In this document: positions 7,436 through 15,634 of the stretch, one piece after another
Layout: each line of letters starts with the position of its first letter
Position numbering within the stretch: the first letter of the stretch is position 1
Source of the DNA: Bradyrhizobium uaiense
Lineage (GTDB): Bacteria > Pseudomonadota > Alphaproteobacteria > Rhizobiales > Xanthobacteraceae
NCBI RefSeq assembly: GCF_010811875.1
Contig: NZ_VKHP01000069.1
Span: 1 to 36,254 of the forward strand
Length of the DNA stretch: 36,254 nucleotides
Direction of reading: 5' to 3'
Notes under the pieces: model-generated
The model's input: the letters and a program-made list of their open reading frames with translations, nothing else
The model's database searches: none
Told to the model about the DNA's origin: nothing
Position numbers and translations under genes: made by a program

Positions 7436-8305
7436 ATGCCACAGCCGCTTGCTCGCATCGTCGATCAACTGAAGCGCGAGCCGTCACGCACCGGCTCGAT
7501 CATCATCACCGTGTTCGGAGATTCCATCGTGCCGCGCGGCGGCGCGGTGTGGCTCGGCACGCTGCTCGAATTCTTCAAGTCGCTCGACATCGACGGCAAC
7601 GTGGTGCGCACCGCGATGTCGCGGCTCGCCGCCGATGGCTGGCTCGAGCGCAGCAAGGTCGGCCGCAACAGCTTCTATCGGCTGAACGCGAAGGGCCGGC
7701 AGACCTTCGACACCGCGACCAGGCACATCTACGATCCGCCGCCGTCGGACTGGACCGGCCGCTTCGAACTGCTCTTGATCGGCAATGCCGAGGACCGCGA
7801 CGCCGCGCGTGAGGCGTTGAAGAATGCCGGCTTCGGCAGCCCGCTGCCCGGCGTGTGGGTTGCGCCGTCAGGCGTGCCGATCCCGGATGAAGCATCGCGC
7901 GCGATCCGGCTCGAAGTCTCCGCGGAAGACGACAGCGGGCGCCGGCTGCTCAGCGAGAGCTGGCCGCTCCATCGCACCGCGGACGCCTATCTGAAGTTCA
8001 TGAAGACGTTCGAGCCCCTGCACGGCTGGATCGTGCGCGGCGAAAGGCTGAGCGACGCCGACGCCTTCACTGCGCGCATCCTGCTGATCCACCACTATCG
8101 CCGGGTCGTGCTGCGCGATCCGCTGCTGCCGTATCAGCTGCTGCCGAAGGATTGGCCGGGCAGGGCGGCGCGGAAGCTCTGCGGCGAGATCTATCGCGGG
8201 CTGCTTCCGTCGTCGGAACAATGGCTTGACGACCACGCAACCAATGAGGACGGCCCGCTGCCGAAGCCCAACGGCGCCGTGGCACGGCGTTTCGAGGGCG
8301 CCTGA
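7436..8305 (+). CDS. paaX: PaaX-family transcriptional repressor of phenylacetate catabolism
   Basis: This 289-residue protein has the PaaX architecture. An N-terminal winged helix (about 15-90; GGAVWLGTLLEFFKSLDIDG followed by NVVRTAMSRLAADGWLERSK) is followed by the PaaX central domain (DWTGRFELLLIGN; GFGSPLPGVWVAPSG) and a C-terminal domain with LIHHYRRVVLRDPLLPYQLL and LPKDWPGRAARKLCGEIYRG. Family members repress paa promoters and release DNA on binding phenylacetyl-CoA. The gene stands 76 bases upstream of paaA in the same direction, the expected position for a local regulator. The ribosome site is modest (TGAGG), and ATG 7436 gives the normal family length. Confidence 0.9.
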   Translation: MPQPLARIVDQLKREPSRTGSIIITVFGDSIVPRGGAVWLGTLLEFFKSLDIDGNVVRTAMSRLAADGWLERSKVGRNSFYRLNAKGRQTFDTATRHIYDPPPSDWTGRFELLLIGNAEDRDAAREALKNAGFGSPLPGVWVAPSGVPIPDEASRAIRLEVSAEDDSGRRLLSESWPLHRTADAYLKFMKTFEPLHGWIVRGERLSDADAFTARILLIHHYRRVVLRDPLLPYQLLPKDWPGRAARKLCGEIYRGLLPSSEQWLDDHATNEDGPLPKPNGAVARRFEGA

Positions 8306-8311
8306 ACGTAT

Positions 8312-8376
8312 TACAAAAATATCTTGTATTTGGAAATTTGTGTTATATATTCCTGCCTAACAACACACTGGGAGGT
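8312..8376 (+). promoter_or_regulatory. paaA promoter with overlapping operator-like repeat
   Basis: This short AT-rich island lies in GC-rich DNA. TTGTAT (8324-8329) and TATATT (8346-8351), 16 bases apart, fit a housekeeping promoter. An inverted repeat TACAA (8312-8316) and TTGTA (8324-8328) overlaps the -35 hexamer, a good position for a repressor such as PaaX. The ribosome-binding site GGGAGGT is at 8370-8376, and paaA starts at 8382. Confidence 0.6.
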
Positions 8377-8381
8377 CGGCC

Positions 8382-9374
8382 ATGTATACGCAGGCGCTCA
8401 ACTCATCCGACGGCGACGATCGCGGCGTCGAGGATGTTGCCCGTACCAGTCAGTTCCAGGCCCGCATCGATGCCGACGAGCGCATCGAGCCGAACGACTG
8501 GATGCCCGCCGCCTATCGCAAGACGCTGACCCGGCAGATTTCCCAGCACGCCCATTCCGAAATCGTCGGCATGCTGCCCGAGGGCAACTGGATCACCCGC
8601 GCGCCGTCGCTGCGCCGCAAGGCCGCACTGCTCGCCAAGGTGCAGGACGAATGCGGCCACGGGCTTTATCTCTATGCCGCCGCCGAGACGCTCGGCACCT
8701 CGCGCGAAGAGCTCGTCGACGGCATGCTCTCCGGCAAGGCGAAATATTCCTCGATCTTCAATTATCCGACGCTGACCTGGGCCGATATCGGCACCATCGG
8801 CTGGCTCGTCGACGGCGCGGCGATCATGAACCAGATCCCGCTGTGCCGCTGCTCCTACGGCCCCTACGCGCGCGCGATGATCCGCGTCTGCAAGGAAGAG
8901 TCGTTCCATCAGCGCCAGGGCTTTGAGATCATGGTGACGCTGTGCCGCGGCACCGCGGAGCAGAAGGCGATGGCGCAGAACGCGCTCGATCGCTGGTGGT
9001 GGCCGGTGTTGATGATGTTCGGCCCGCCGGACCAGGTCAGCCAGCACAGCGACACCTCGACCAAGTGGAAGATCAAGCGCTTCTCCAACGACGAGCTGCG
9101 CCAGAAATTCATCGACGCCACCGTGCCGCAGGCCGAGTTCCTCGGATTGACGATTCCCGATCCCGGCATGAAGCAGAACGAGAACGGCAATTGGGTGCAC
9201 AGCCCGATCGACTGGGACGAGTTCAAGCAGGTGCTGGCCGGCAACGGCCCCTGCAACCGCGATCGCCTCGCCGCGCGCCGCAAGGCGCATGACGAGGGCG
9301 CCTGGGTGCGCGAGGCCGCGATGGCCTATGCCGAGAAGCGCAAGAGCCGCCAGCTCGCGCAAGCCGCAGAATAG
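8382..9374 (+). CDS. paaA: Phenylacetyl-CoA 1,2-epoxidase catalytic subunit PaaA
   Basis: This 330-residue diiron subunit is part of the multicomponent epoxidase that converts phenylacetyl-CoA to the 1,2-epoxide. The bacterial multicomponent monooxygenase-like iron ligands are visible as DECGH (Glu90, His93) and KEESFH (Glu173, His176), with a further Glu60 in HAHSEIVGMLPEG. The substrate-facing segments WDEFKQVLAGNGPCNRDRL and MKQNENGNWVHSPIDW are strongly family-like. It is some 20 residues longer than the E. coli protein, mainly at the N terminus. It is the first gene of paaABCDE, with a strong GGGAGGT ribosome site, and paaB follows 10 bases later. It acts in the cytoplasm in a complex with PaaC and PaaB. 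Confidence 0.96.
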   Translation: MYTQALNSSDGDDRGVEDVARTSQFQARIDADERIEPNDWMPAAYRKTLTRQISQHAHSEIVGMLPEGNWITRAPSLRRKAALLAKVQDECGHGLYLYAAAETLGTSREELVDGMLSGKAKYSSIFNYPTLTWADIGTIGWLVDGAAIMNQIPLCRCSYGPYARAMIRVCKEESFHQRQGFEIMVTLCRGTAEQKAMAQNALDRWWWPVLMMFGPPDQVSQHSDTSTKWKIKRFSNDELRQKFIDATVPQAEFLGLTIPDPGMKQNENGNWVHSPIDWDEFKQVLAGNGPCNRDRLAARRKAHDEGAWVREAAMAYAEKRKSRQLAQAAE

Positions 9375-9384
9375 GGAGCCCGAG

Positions 9385-9672
9385 ATGGCCACGCCGAACG
9401 TTCCGCTCTGGGAAGTCTTCATCCGCAGCCGCAACGGCCTTGCGCACAAACACGTCGGCTCGCTGCATGCGGCGGACTCGACGCTCGCGTTGCAGGCCGC
9501 ACGCGACATCTACACCCGCCGCGGCGAGGGGCTGTCGATCTGGGTGGTGCCCTCGAACGCGATCACCGCGTCCGATCCGTCCGAGAAAGGCATGATGTTC
9601 GAGCCGGCGGAATCCAAGATCTATCGCCACCCGACCTTCTACGACGTCCCCGACGAAGTCGGGCATATGTGA
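9385..9672 (+). CDS. paaB: Phenylacetyl-CoA epoxidase subunit PaaB
   Basis: This 95-residue protein has the PaaB signature PLWEVFIRSRNGLAHKHVGS, then LHAADSTLALQAARDIYTRR and GEGLSIWVVPSNAITASDP. The family length is about 95. PaaB is a small structural subunit that bridges PaaAC heterodimers in the epoxidase complex. ATG 9385 is preceded by GGGAG and follows paaA by 10 bases. An upstream in-frame ATG at 9289 lies inside paaA and would add 32 unrelated residues, so it was rejected. The spacing to paaC is unusually large for this operon because of an inserted repeat. Confidence 0.95.
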   Translation: MATPNVPLWEVFIRSRNGLAHKHVGSLHAADSTLALQAARDIYTRRGEGLSIWVVPSNAITASDPSEKGMMFEPAESKIYRHPTFYDVPDEVGHM

Positions 9673-9680
9673 CTTTCACC

Positions 9681-9784
9681 CGTCATGGCGAGGAGGCGCG
9701 TTAGCGCCGTCTCGACCCATGACGCCCCGGTAGCGATCGCGGCCATCCTTCGAGACGCCTGCTGCGCAGGCTCCTCAGGATGAC
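9681..9784. repeat. Two REP-like palindromes inserted between paaB and paaC
   Basis: The first unit is bounded by CGTCATGG (9681-9688) and CCATGACG (9717-9724), with inner arms GGCGC and GCGCC. The second, 9743-9784, runs CATCCTTCGAG to CTCAGGATGAC with an inner hairpin GCCTGCTGCGCAGGC. The second unit matches the element at 4859-4900. They occupy most of the 143-base gap between two genes that are normally adjacent, and the hairpins would be present in the polycistronic mRNA. Confidence 0.85.
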
Positions 9785-9815
9785 GCCGAGCAAGTGGATG
9801 CAGGTGGATTAGAAC

Positions 9816-10592
9816 ATGGCAACCGCCAATATCGAAGTCTCCGAAACGCCGCTGGTGCTCTACGCACTGCGCCGCGCCGACGATGCGCTGATCCTCGGCC
9901 ATCGGCTGTCCGAATGGTGCGGCCATGCGCCGGCGATGGAAGAGGATATGGCGCTGGCCAATATGGGTCTCGACCTGCTCGGCCAGGCCCGCGAGCTCTA
10001 CACTTACGCTGCCAAGGTCGAAGGCCGCGGCAACGACGAGGACATGTTCGCCTATCTGCGCGACGTCAGGCAGTATCGCAACCTGCTGCTGGTCGAGCAG
10101 CCGAACGGCGACTTCGCCCGCACCATGGTGCGGCAGTTCTTCTATGCGGCATTCGCCGATCTCTACTGGCGCGCGATGATGGGATCCTCCGATCCGACGT
10201 TTGCTGCGATCGCGGCGAAGTCGGAGAAGGAGAGCGCCTATCATGTCAGGCACTCGTCGGAATGGATCGTCCGTCTCGGCGACGGCACCGAGGAGAGCCA
10301 TCGCCGCGCGCAGAATGCGATCGACGATCTCTGGGCCTACACCGGCGAGATGTTCGCGGTCGACGACGGCGAGCGCGGCCTGATCGATGCCGGCATCGCG
10401 ATCGATCCGGCGGCGCTAAAGTCGCGCTGGCTGAAGACCGTCACCGGTATCGTCAACGAGGCGACGCTGGCGTTGCCGAAGAGCGATTGGATGCAGCGGG
10501 GCGGCCGCGTCGGCAGCCACAGCGAGCATCTCGGCCATCTGCTCAGCGAATTACAGTCCCTCCAGCGGACCTTCCCGGGGGCCACATGGTGA
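9816..10592 (+). CDS. paaC: Phenylacetyl-CoA epoxidase structural subunit PaaC
   Basis: This 258-residue protein is a diiron-like fold without a full set of metal ligands. It shows the PaaC landmarks LVLYALRRADDALILGHRLS (about 12-31), then EWCGHAPAMEEDMALANMGL and DLLGQARELYTYAAK, a middle FARTMVRQFFYAAFADLYW, and the conserved C-terminal end HSEHLGHLLSELQSLQRTFP followed by GATW. PaaC pairs with PaaA and is needed for substrate binding. Its stop codon overlaps the start of paaD (ATG at 10586), so the two are translationally coupled. The normal close contact with paaB is broken by a repeat insertion. Confidence 0.95.
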   Translation: MATANIEVSETPLVLYALRRADDALILGHRLSEWCGHAPAMEEDMALANMGLDLLGQARELYTYAAKVEGRGNDEDMFAYLRDVRQYRNLLLVEQPNGDFARTMVRQFFYAAFADLYWRAMMGSSDPTFAAIAAKSEKESAYHVRHSSEWIVRLGDGTEESHRRAQNAIDDLWAYTGEMFAVDDGERGLIDAGIAIDPAALKSRWLKTVTGIVNEATLALPKSDWMQRGGRVGSHSEHLGHLLSELQSLQRTFPGATW

Positions 10593-11089
10593 CGGTTGCA
10601 CTCAGCGATGCCGATCTGCGCCGGCGCGCCTGGAGCGCGGCCGCACAGGTGGTCGATCCCGAAATTCCTGTGTTGACCATCGCCGATCTCGGCGTGCTGC
10701 GCGATGTCGCGGTGCGCGACGGCCATGTCGAGGTTGCGATCACGCCGACTTATTCCGGCTGCCCCGCCATGAACATGATCGCGCTCGAGATCGAGCTGGC
10801 GCTGGAGCGCGAAGGCATTCGCGGGCCGAAGGTCCGCACCGTGCTGTCGCCGGCATGGACCACCGACTGGATGAGCGAGGACGGCCGCCGCAAGCTCAGG
10901 GAATACGGCATCGCACCGCCGCTGCCGGGCTCCTCGCGCCGCGCGTTGTTCGGCGAGCAGGCGGTTGCGTGCCCGCAGTGCGGCTCAGGCGATACCGAGC
11001 TGCTCTCCGAGTTCGGCTCGACCTCCTGCAAGGCGCTGTGGCGTTGCAAGAGCTGCCGTGAACCCTTCGACTACTTCAAGTGTCATTGA
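10586..11089 (+). CDS. paaD: PaaD, Fe-S assembly factor for the epoxidase
   Basis: This 167-residue protein has an N-terminal MIP18/DUF59 domain with DPEIPV (24-29), DLGVLRDV and TPTYSGCPAM (Cys59). A C-terminal cysteine cluster, Cys129, Cys132, Cys148, Cys154, Cys157 and Cys166 (CPQC...SCKALWRCKSC...FKCH), could bind zinc or an iron-sulfur cluster. PaaD is required for epoxidase activity and is thought to help mature the PaaE cluster. It overlaps paaC by 7 bases, and its stop is 2 bases before the paaE ATG, so the order paaC-paaD-paaE is tightly coupled. The ATG at 10586 is the only start fitting the family length. Confidence 0.95.
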   Translation: MVTVALSDADLRRRAWSAAAQVVDPEIPVLTIADLGVLRDVAVRDGHVEVAITPTYSGCPAMNMIALEIELALEREGIRGPKVRTVLSPAWTTDWMSEDGRRKLREYGIAPPLPGSSRRALFGEQAVACPQCGSGDTELLSEFGSTSCKALWRCKSCREPFDYFKCH

Positions 11090-11091
11090 CC

Positions 11092-12168
11092 ATGTCGACA
11101 CCCCGTTTCCACCGTCTGTCCGTCAGCGATCTGCGCCGTGAGGCGTCGGATGCGATCTCGATCACCTTTGCGATCCCCGCCGATCTGCAAGGCGACTACC
11201 GCTTCACGCCCGGCCAGTACCTGACGCTGCGCACCACGATGGACGGCGAGGAAGTCCGCCGCTCCTACTCGATCTGCTCCGGCCCCGACGACGGCGAGCT
11301 GCGCATCGCGGTGAAGAAGGTCGATGGCGGCGCGTTCTCGAACTGGGCCGCCGACGAGCTGAAGACCGGCGATGAGCTCGACGTGATGACGCCGACCGGC
11401 CGTTTCGGCGTCGCGCATGCACCCGGCGAAGCGCGGACCTATGTCGGCTTCGCCGCCGGCAGCGGCATCACGCCGATCCTCTCGATCGTCAAGGGCGTGC
11501 TGGCGCGCGAGCCGGACAGCCGCTTCTTCCTGTTCTATGGCAACCGCTCGACCGAAGGCGTCATGTTCCGCGAGGCGCTGGAGGAGCTGAAGGACCGCTT
11601 CATGCAGCGGCTCTCGGTGTTTCACGTCATCTCGGGCGAGGAGCAGGACATTCCGATCCTGCACGGCCGGCTCGACGGCGAGAAGGTGCGGGTGCTGCTG
11701 CGCTCGCTGGTGCCGGCGGCAACCGTGGATCATGTCTTCGTCTGCGGTCCGGCCGCGATGAGCGAGACCATCGAGGCGACCTGCCGCGAGATCGGTATCG
11801 CCGACGAGCGCATCCATGTCGAACGTTTCGTCTCGGAATTCGGCGGCAAGCCGCGCCCGAAGGTCGTCGTACCCGCCGGCGCGCCGCCGAAGGCGATCGC
11901 CGGACTGATCATCGACGGCAAGCGCCGCGAAGTCCCCGTGGCCGACGGCGAGTCGATCCTCGATGCCGCGCTGCGCGCCGGCATGGACTTACCGTTCGCC
12001 TGCAAGGGCGGCATGTGCTCGACCTGCCGTGCCAAGCTGGTCGAAGGCGAGGCGCCGATGGATCTGAATTATTCGCTGGAGCCGTGGGAGCTGAAGGCGG
12101 GGTTCATCCTCACCTGCCAGGCCAAGCCGTGCTCGGGCAAGGTCGTGGTCGATTACGACCACGTCTAA
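11092..12168 (+). CDS. paaE: Phenylacetyl-CoA epoxidase reductase PaaE
   Basis: This 358-residue electron-transfer subunit has three modules in order. An FAD-binding barrel carries RSYS (57-60). An NAD(P)-binding domain carries GSGITP (123-128) and CGP (218-220). A C-terminal plant-type 2Fe-2S ferredoxin domain has Cys304, Cys309, Cys312 and Cys342 (CKGGMCSTC and LTCQ). It passes electrons from NAD(P)H to the PaaA diiron site. The ATG at 11092 is preferred over an in-frame GTG at 11080 inside paaD. Length equals that of the E. coli enzyme (356). It is the last of the contiguous paaABCDE genes; 94 bases separate it from paaI. Confidence 0.96.
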   Translation: MSTPRFHRLSVSDLRREASDAISITFAIPADLQGDYRFTPGQYLTLRTTMDGEEVRRSYSICSGPDDGELRIAVKKVDGGAFSNWAADELKTGDELDVMTPTGRFGVAHAPGEARTYVGFAAGSGITPILSIVKGVLAREPDSRFFLFYGNRSTEGVMFREALEELKDRFMQRLSVFHVISGEEQDIPILHGRLDGEKVRVLLRSLVPAATVDHVFVCGPAAMSETIEATCREIGIADERIHVERFVSEFGGKPRPKVVVPAGAPPKAIAGLIIDGKRREVPVADGESILDAALRAGMDLPFACKGGMCSTCRAKLVEGEAPMDLNYSLEPWELKAGFILTCQAKPCSGKVVVDYDHV

Positions 12169-12225
12169 ATCTATCTGCGCGTTGACGCCTCGTGCGTCGC
12201 GCCAAACACTGATGTAACGCCAAGA

Positions 12226-12243
12226 GGCCCGTCGCAACGGGCC
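12226..12243 (+). other. Hairpin between paaE and paaI
   Basis: GGCCCGT and ACGGGCC form perfect 7-base arms around CGCA. No T-run follows, so it is not a standard terminator. It could stabilise or partly end the upstream paaABCDE message, with paaI translated from a separate GGGAG site at 12252-12256. Confidence 0.45.
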
Positions 12244-12262
12244 CGCGCACAGGGAGTTCGAT

Positions 12263-12718
12263 GTGAATTTGAAGGCCACGCTATCGCCCGAAGATATCGC
12301 CCGCGCCTGCGCGGATGCGATGTGGAAGGAAGACGACGCCAGCAAGGGTCTCGGCATGGAGCTGGTCGAGATCAAGCCGGGACAGGCAGTGATGGCGATG
12401 ACGGTGCAGCCGCACATGGTCAACGGCCAGCGCATCTGCCATGGCGGCTACATCTTCACGCTCGCCGATTCCGCCTTCGCCTTTGCCTGCAACAGCCATA
12501 ACGATCGCGCGGTCGCAGCGCAGGGCAACATCACTTTCATCCGGCCGGGCAAGCTCGGCGATCGTCTGGTGGCGACCGCGCGCGAGATCTCGCGCAGCGG
12601 CCGCTCGGGAATCTACGACGTGCGCGTCACCGCCGGCGACAGCGTGATTGCTGAATTTCGCGGGCACTCGCGGGTGATACAAGGCAGCTGGCTGCCGGAT
12701 TCAGACATCAAGACATAA
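12263..12718 (+). CDS. paaI: Hydroxyphenylacetyl-CoA thioesterase PaaI
   Basis: This 151-residue hotdog-fold thioesterase has the PaaI active-site segment NGQRICHGGYIFTLADSAFA: Asn54, His60-Gly61-Gly62 and the catalytic Asp69. It is followed by NITFIRPGKLGDRLVATARE, typical of the family. PaaI removes dead-end ring-hydroxylated phenylacetyl-CoA products and frees CoA. The start is GTG at 12263, with AGGGAG 6 bases upstream. An ATG two bases earlier is out of frame and followed at once by a stop. It lies between paaE and paaK, a common order in alphaproteobacteria. Confidence 0.93.
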   Translation: MNLKATLSPEDIARACADAMWKEDDASKGLGMELVEIKPGQAVMAMTVQPHMVNGQRICHGGYIFTLADSAFAFACNSHNDRAVAAQGNITFIRPGKLGDRLVATAREISRSGRSGIYDVRVTAGDSVIAEFRGHSRVIQGSWLPDSDIKT

Positions 12719-12737
12719 GGCTTCAGGGGAAACGTCG

Positions 12738-14069
12738 ATGGCAACGGCAAAGCTCAAGGTCAGGGATAGCGGCTATCACGCCGAGCTCGATGCGGCTGAA
12801 CGCGCCTCGCGCGACGAGATCATGGCGCTGCAGACCAGGCGGCTGGCCTGGTCGCTCAAGCACGCCTACGACAACGTCGCGCACTACAAGAAGAGCTTCG
12901 ACGCCGCGGGCGTCCACCCGTCCGATTTCAAGCAGCTTTCCGATCTCGCCAAATTTCCCTTCACGGTGAAGACCGACCTGCGCGACAACTATCCCTTCAA
13001 CATGTTCGCAGTGCCGCGCGAACAGCTGGTGCGGGTCCATGCTTCCTCGGGCACAACCGGCAAGCCGATCGTGGTCGGCTACACCAAAGCCGATATCGAT
13101 ACCTGGGCGGACGTCATGGCGCGCTCGATCCGCGCCGCCGGCGGCCGTTCCGGCATGCTGATGCACAACGCCTACGGCTATGGCCTGTTCACCGGCGGCC
13201 TCGGCGCGCATTACGGCGCCGAGCGGCTCGGCTGCACGGTGATCCCGATCTCCGGCGGCATGACCGAGCGGCAGGTGCAGCTCATCAACGATTTCCGGCC
13301 CGACATCATCACGGTGACGCCGAGCTACATGCTGGCGATCCTCGACGAGTTCAAGCGGCAGGGCCTCGACCCGCGCAAATCGTCGCTGAAGTTCGGCATC
13401 TTCGGCGCCGAGCCCTGGACCAACGCGATGCGGGTCGAGATCGAGCAGGCCTTCGATATGGACGCGTCAGACATCTATGGTCTGTCGGAGGTGATCGGCC
13501 CCGGCGTCGCGCAGGAATGCGTGGAGACCAAGGACGGGCTGCACATCTGGGAGGATCACTTCTATCCCGAGGTAATCGATCCTCTCACCGGCAAGGTGCT
13601 GGCCGACGGCGAGAAGGGCGAGCTGGTGTTCACCTCGCTGACCAAGGAAGGCTTTCCGATCATCCGCTACCGCACCCGCGACCTGACGCGGCTGTTGCCC
13701 GGCACGGCGCGGCCCGGCATGCGGCGGATGGAGAAGGTGACCGGCCGCTCCGACGACATGATCATCCTGCGCGGCGTCAACGTGTTCCCGACGCAGATCG
13801 AGGAAGCGCTGCTGGCGACCGACTGGTGTGGCGGCCACTTTGTCATCGAGCTGACCCGCGAAGGCCGCATGGACGAGATGACGGTGCTCGCCGAAGCCCG
13901 GCCCGAAAGTTGGGACGGCGAGGGGTTGACCGCGCATGCCGAAAAGGTCGCTGGTTTCATCAAGAACACGATCGGCATCTCCACCCGCGTCCGCGTCGTC
14001 GCCCCCGAGACGCTCGAACGTTCGCTCGGCAAGGCGAAACGTGTTTACGACAAGCGGCCGAAAGAATAG
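12738..14069 (+). CDS. paaK: Phenylacetate-CoA ligase PaaK
   Basis: This 443-residue AMP-forming ligase activates phenylacetate to phenylacetyl-CoA, the true substrate of the pathway and the expected effector of PaaX. It has the phosphate-binding loop HASSGTTGKP (101-110), PaaK family stretches NAYGYGLFTGGLGAHYGAER and DIYGLSEVIGPGVAQECVET, then YRTRDLTRLLPG and RSDDMIILRGVNVFPTQIEE. The C-terminal subdomain ends with ERSLGKAKRVYDKR, where the lysine near GKAKR is the likely catalytic one. Length matches the E. coli enzyme (437). It starts 19 bases after paaI with an AGGGG site and is followed 32 bases later by an amidase gene. Confidence 0.96.
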   Translation: MATAKLKVRDSGYHAELDAAERASRDEIMALQTRRLAWSLKHAYDNVAHYKKSFDAAGVHPSDFKQLSDLAKFPFTVKTDLRDNYPFNMFAVPREQLVRVHASSGTTGKPIVVGYTKADIDTWADVMARSIRAAGGRSGMLMHNAYGYGLFTGGLGAHYGAERLGCTVIPISGGMTERQVQLINDFRPDIITVTPSYMLAILDEFKRQGLDPRKSSLKFGIFGAEPWTNAMRVEIEQAFDMDASDIYGLSEVIGPGVAQECVETKDGLHIWEDHFYPEVIDPLTGKVLADGEKGELVFTSLTKEGFPIIRYRTRDLTRLLPGTARPGMRRMEKVTGRSDDMIILRGVNVFPTQIEEALLATDWCGGHFVIELTREGRMDEMTVLAEARPESWDGEGLTAHAEKVAGFIKNTIGISTRVRVVAPETLERSLGKAKRVYDKRPKE

Positions 14070-14101
14070 CTTCTCGCCCGCAATGCAAAGGGGCGAAGGG
14101 C

Positions 14102-15532
14102 ATGGCGGATACCAACGAAGCAACCGCTGCGGAAATCCTGGCTGATATCCGCAACGGCAAGGTGACGGCGGTCAGCCTCGTCGAGGCGGCGCTCGATCGT
14201 GCCGAGCGGCTCAAGCACCTCAACGCCTTCATTGTGCTGAACCGCGACGCCGCACTGGCCGCGGCGCGCGAGGTCGATGCCGGAAAGCGGACCGGCGTGC
14301 TCGCCGGTCTCCCCATCGTGGTCAAGGACAACATCAACACGTCGGATCTGCCGACGTCAGGCGGCACGCCGGCACTGCAACACGCGCGGCCCAAGCGAAA
14401 TGCGCCGTCGCTACAGAAGCTGCTCGACGCCGGCGCTGTCGTGATCGGCAAGACCAATCTGCACGAGCTCGCCTTCGGCATCACCAGCACCAATCTCGCG
14501 CCGTTCGCGGGACCTGTGCGCAATCCCTACGACACCAACCGGATCCCCGGCGGATCGTCGGGCGGAACCTCGGCGGCGATCGCCGCACGGATCGCCACCT
14601 GTGGTCTCGGATCGGACACCGGCGGCTCGACCCGCGTGCCCGCGGCGCTGACCGGGACGGTTGGTCTCAGGCCTTCGGTCGGCAATGGCGGCGCCGAGCG
14701 GCGCTATCACGACGACAACCAGGTGGTCCCGATCAGCCATACCCGCGACACCGTCGGCCCGATGGGCCGCACCGTCGCCGATGTCGCGCTGCTCGATGCC
14801 GTGATATCAGGCTCGCTGTTGGCCACGCCCATTCTGTTGCGCGGCGTGCGTCTCGGCATTCCCGCCTGTTTCTGGAGCGGCCTCGATCGCGGTGTCGAGG
14901 CGGTCGCTCGCGCTGCCTGCGCCCGGCTCGCGGCGGCTGGTGCCGTGCTGGTCGATGTCGATATGCCCGGCCTGTTCGAGCAGAACGACAAGGTGTCCTT
15001 CGTCGTCGCGCTGCATGAACCGATCGCCGATATCCCGGCCTGGCTCGCCGCCTCCGGGATCGACGGGATCGCGCTGTCGGATATCGCGGCCGGCGTCGCC
15101 AGTCCCGACGTGATCGGTGCGTTCGGTGCGATCACGGCGGACGCTTTCGGTGCCGCTTACGACGATGCCATCAAAGTTCAGCGGCCGGCACTGCAGGCGA
15201 TCTATGCCGCCTATCTCAGGGACAACAAACTGGACGCCATCTTGTTTCCGACTACCATCGCGCCTGCACCGGTCATCGATGAAAAGACCGGGTCCGGCGA
15301 GATGTCGGTCAATGGCGGCGACCCGGCGCCGACCTTCGGCACCATGATCCGCAACACCGATCCCGGCAGCAATGCCGGCCTGCCCGGGCTGTCGCTCTAT
15401 GCCGGCATGACGCCTGGCGGCCTGCCGGTCGGGCTCGAGCTCGACGGTCCCGTCGGCAGCGATGCCAAACTGCTCGGGCTCGGCCTGTCGATCGAAGCGA
15501 TCCTGGGCAGGGCCCCGCCGCCGAAGCTCTGA
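14102..15532 (+). CDS. Amidase-signature hydrolase in the paa operon
   Basis: This 476-residue amidase-signature enzyme has the Ser-cisSer-Lys triad: Lys75 (PIVVKDN), Ser152 (GGSSGG) and nucleophile Ser176 (SDTGGSTR), with the canonical 24-residue spacing between the serines. It resembles mandelamide and indole-3-acetamide hydrolases in overall pattern. Its place directly after paaK, in the same direction and with a 32-base gap, suggests it may release phenylacetate (or another arylacetate) from an amide so that PaaK can use it. That substrate is inferred from context. GGCGAAGGGC precedes ATG 14102. The long open frame upstream overlaps paaK and is not coding. A second, different amidase lies at 34018-35439. 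Confidence 0.88.
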   Translation: MADTNEATAAEILADIRNGKVTAVSLVEAALDRAERLKHLNAFIVLNRDAALAAAREVDAGKRTGVLAGLPIVVKDNINTSDLPTSGGTPALQHARPKRNAPSLQKLLDAGAVVIGKTNLHELAFGITSTNLAPFAGPVRNPYDTNRIPGGSSGGTSAAIAARIATCGLGSDTGGSTRVPAALTGTVGLRPSVGNGGAERRYHDDNQVVPISHTRDTVGPMGRTVADVALLDAVISGSLLATPILLRGVRLGIPACFWSGLDRGVEAVARAACARLAAAGAVLVDVDMPGLFEQNDKVSFVVALHEPIADIPAWLAASGIDGIALSDIAAGVASPDVIGAFGAITADAFGAAYDDAIKVQRPALQAIYAAYLRDNKLDAILFPTTIAPAPVIDEKTGSGEMSVNGGDPAPTFGTMIRNTDPGSNAGLPGLSLYAGMTPGGLPVGLELDGPVGSDAKLLGLGLSIEAILGRAPPPKL

Positions 15533-15613
15533 GCTTGCCGGCCCCAACAAGCCCCTTGAATTGATCGGTCAGTCGATTAGTCATGGCCTGAGGCCGCCTG
15601 GCCGCCACGATCC

Positions 15614-15631
15614 GCGCGCCTTGCGGCGCGC
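15614..15631 (+). other. Hairpin directly before the oxidoreductase start
   Basis: GCGCGCC and GGCGCGC form perfect 7-base arms around TTGC, ending three bases before the ATG at 15635. No T-run follows. It may end the upstream amidase message or hinder initiation at 15635; the alternative start at 15656 is clear of it. Confidence 0.4.
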
Positions 15632-15634
15632 TTC

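Noticed and set aside
12182..12209. TTGACG plus a weak -10 as an internal promoter before paaI
   Set aside because: The -10 (AACACT) is poor. Read-through from paaE is the simpler explanation.
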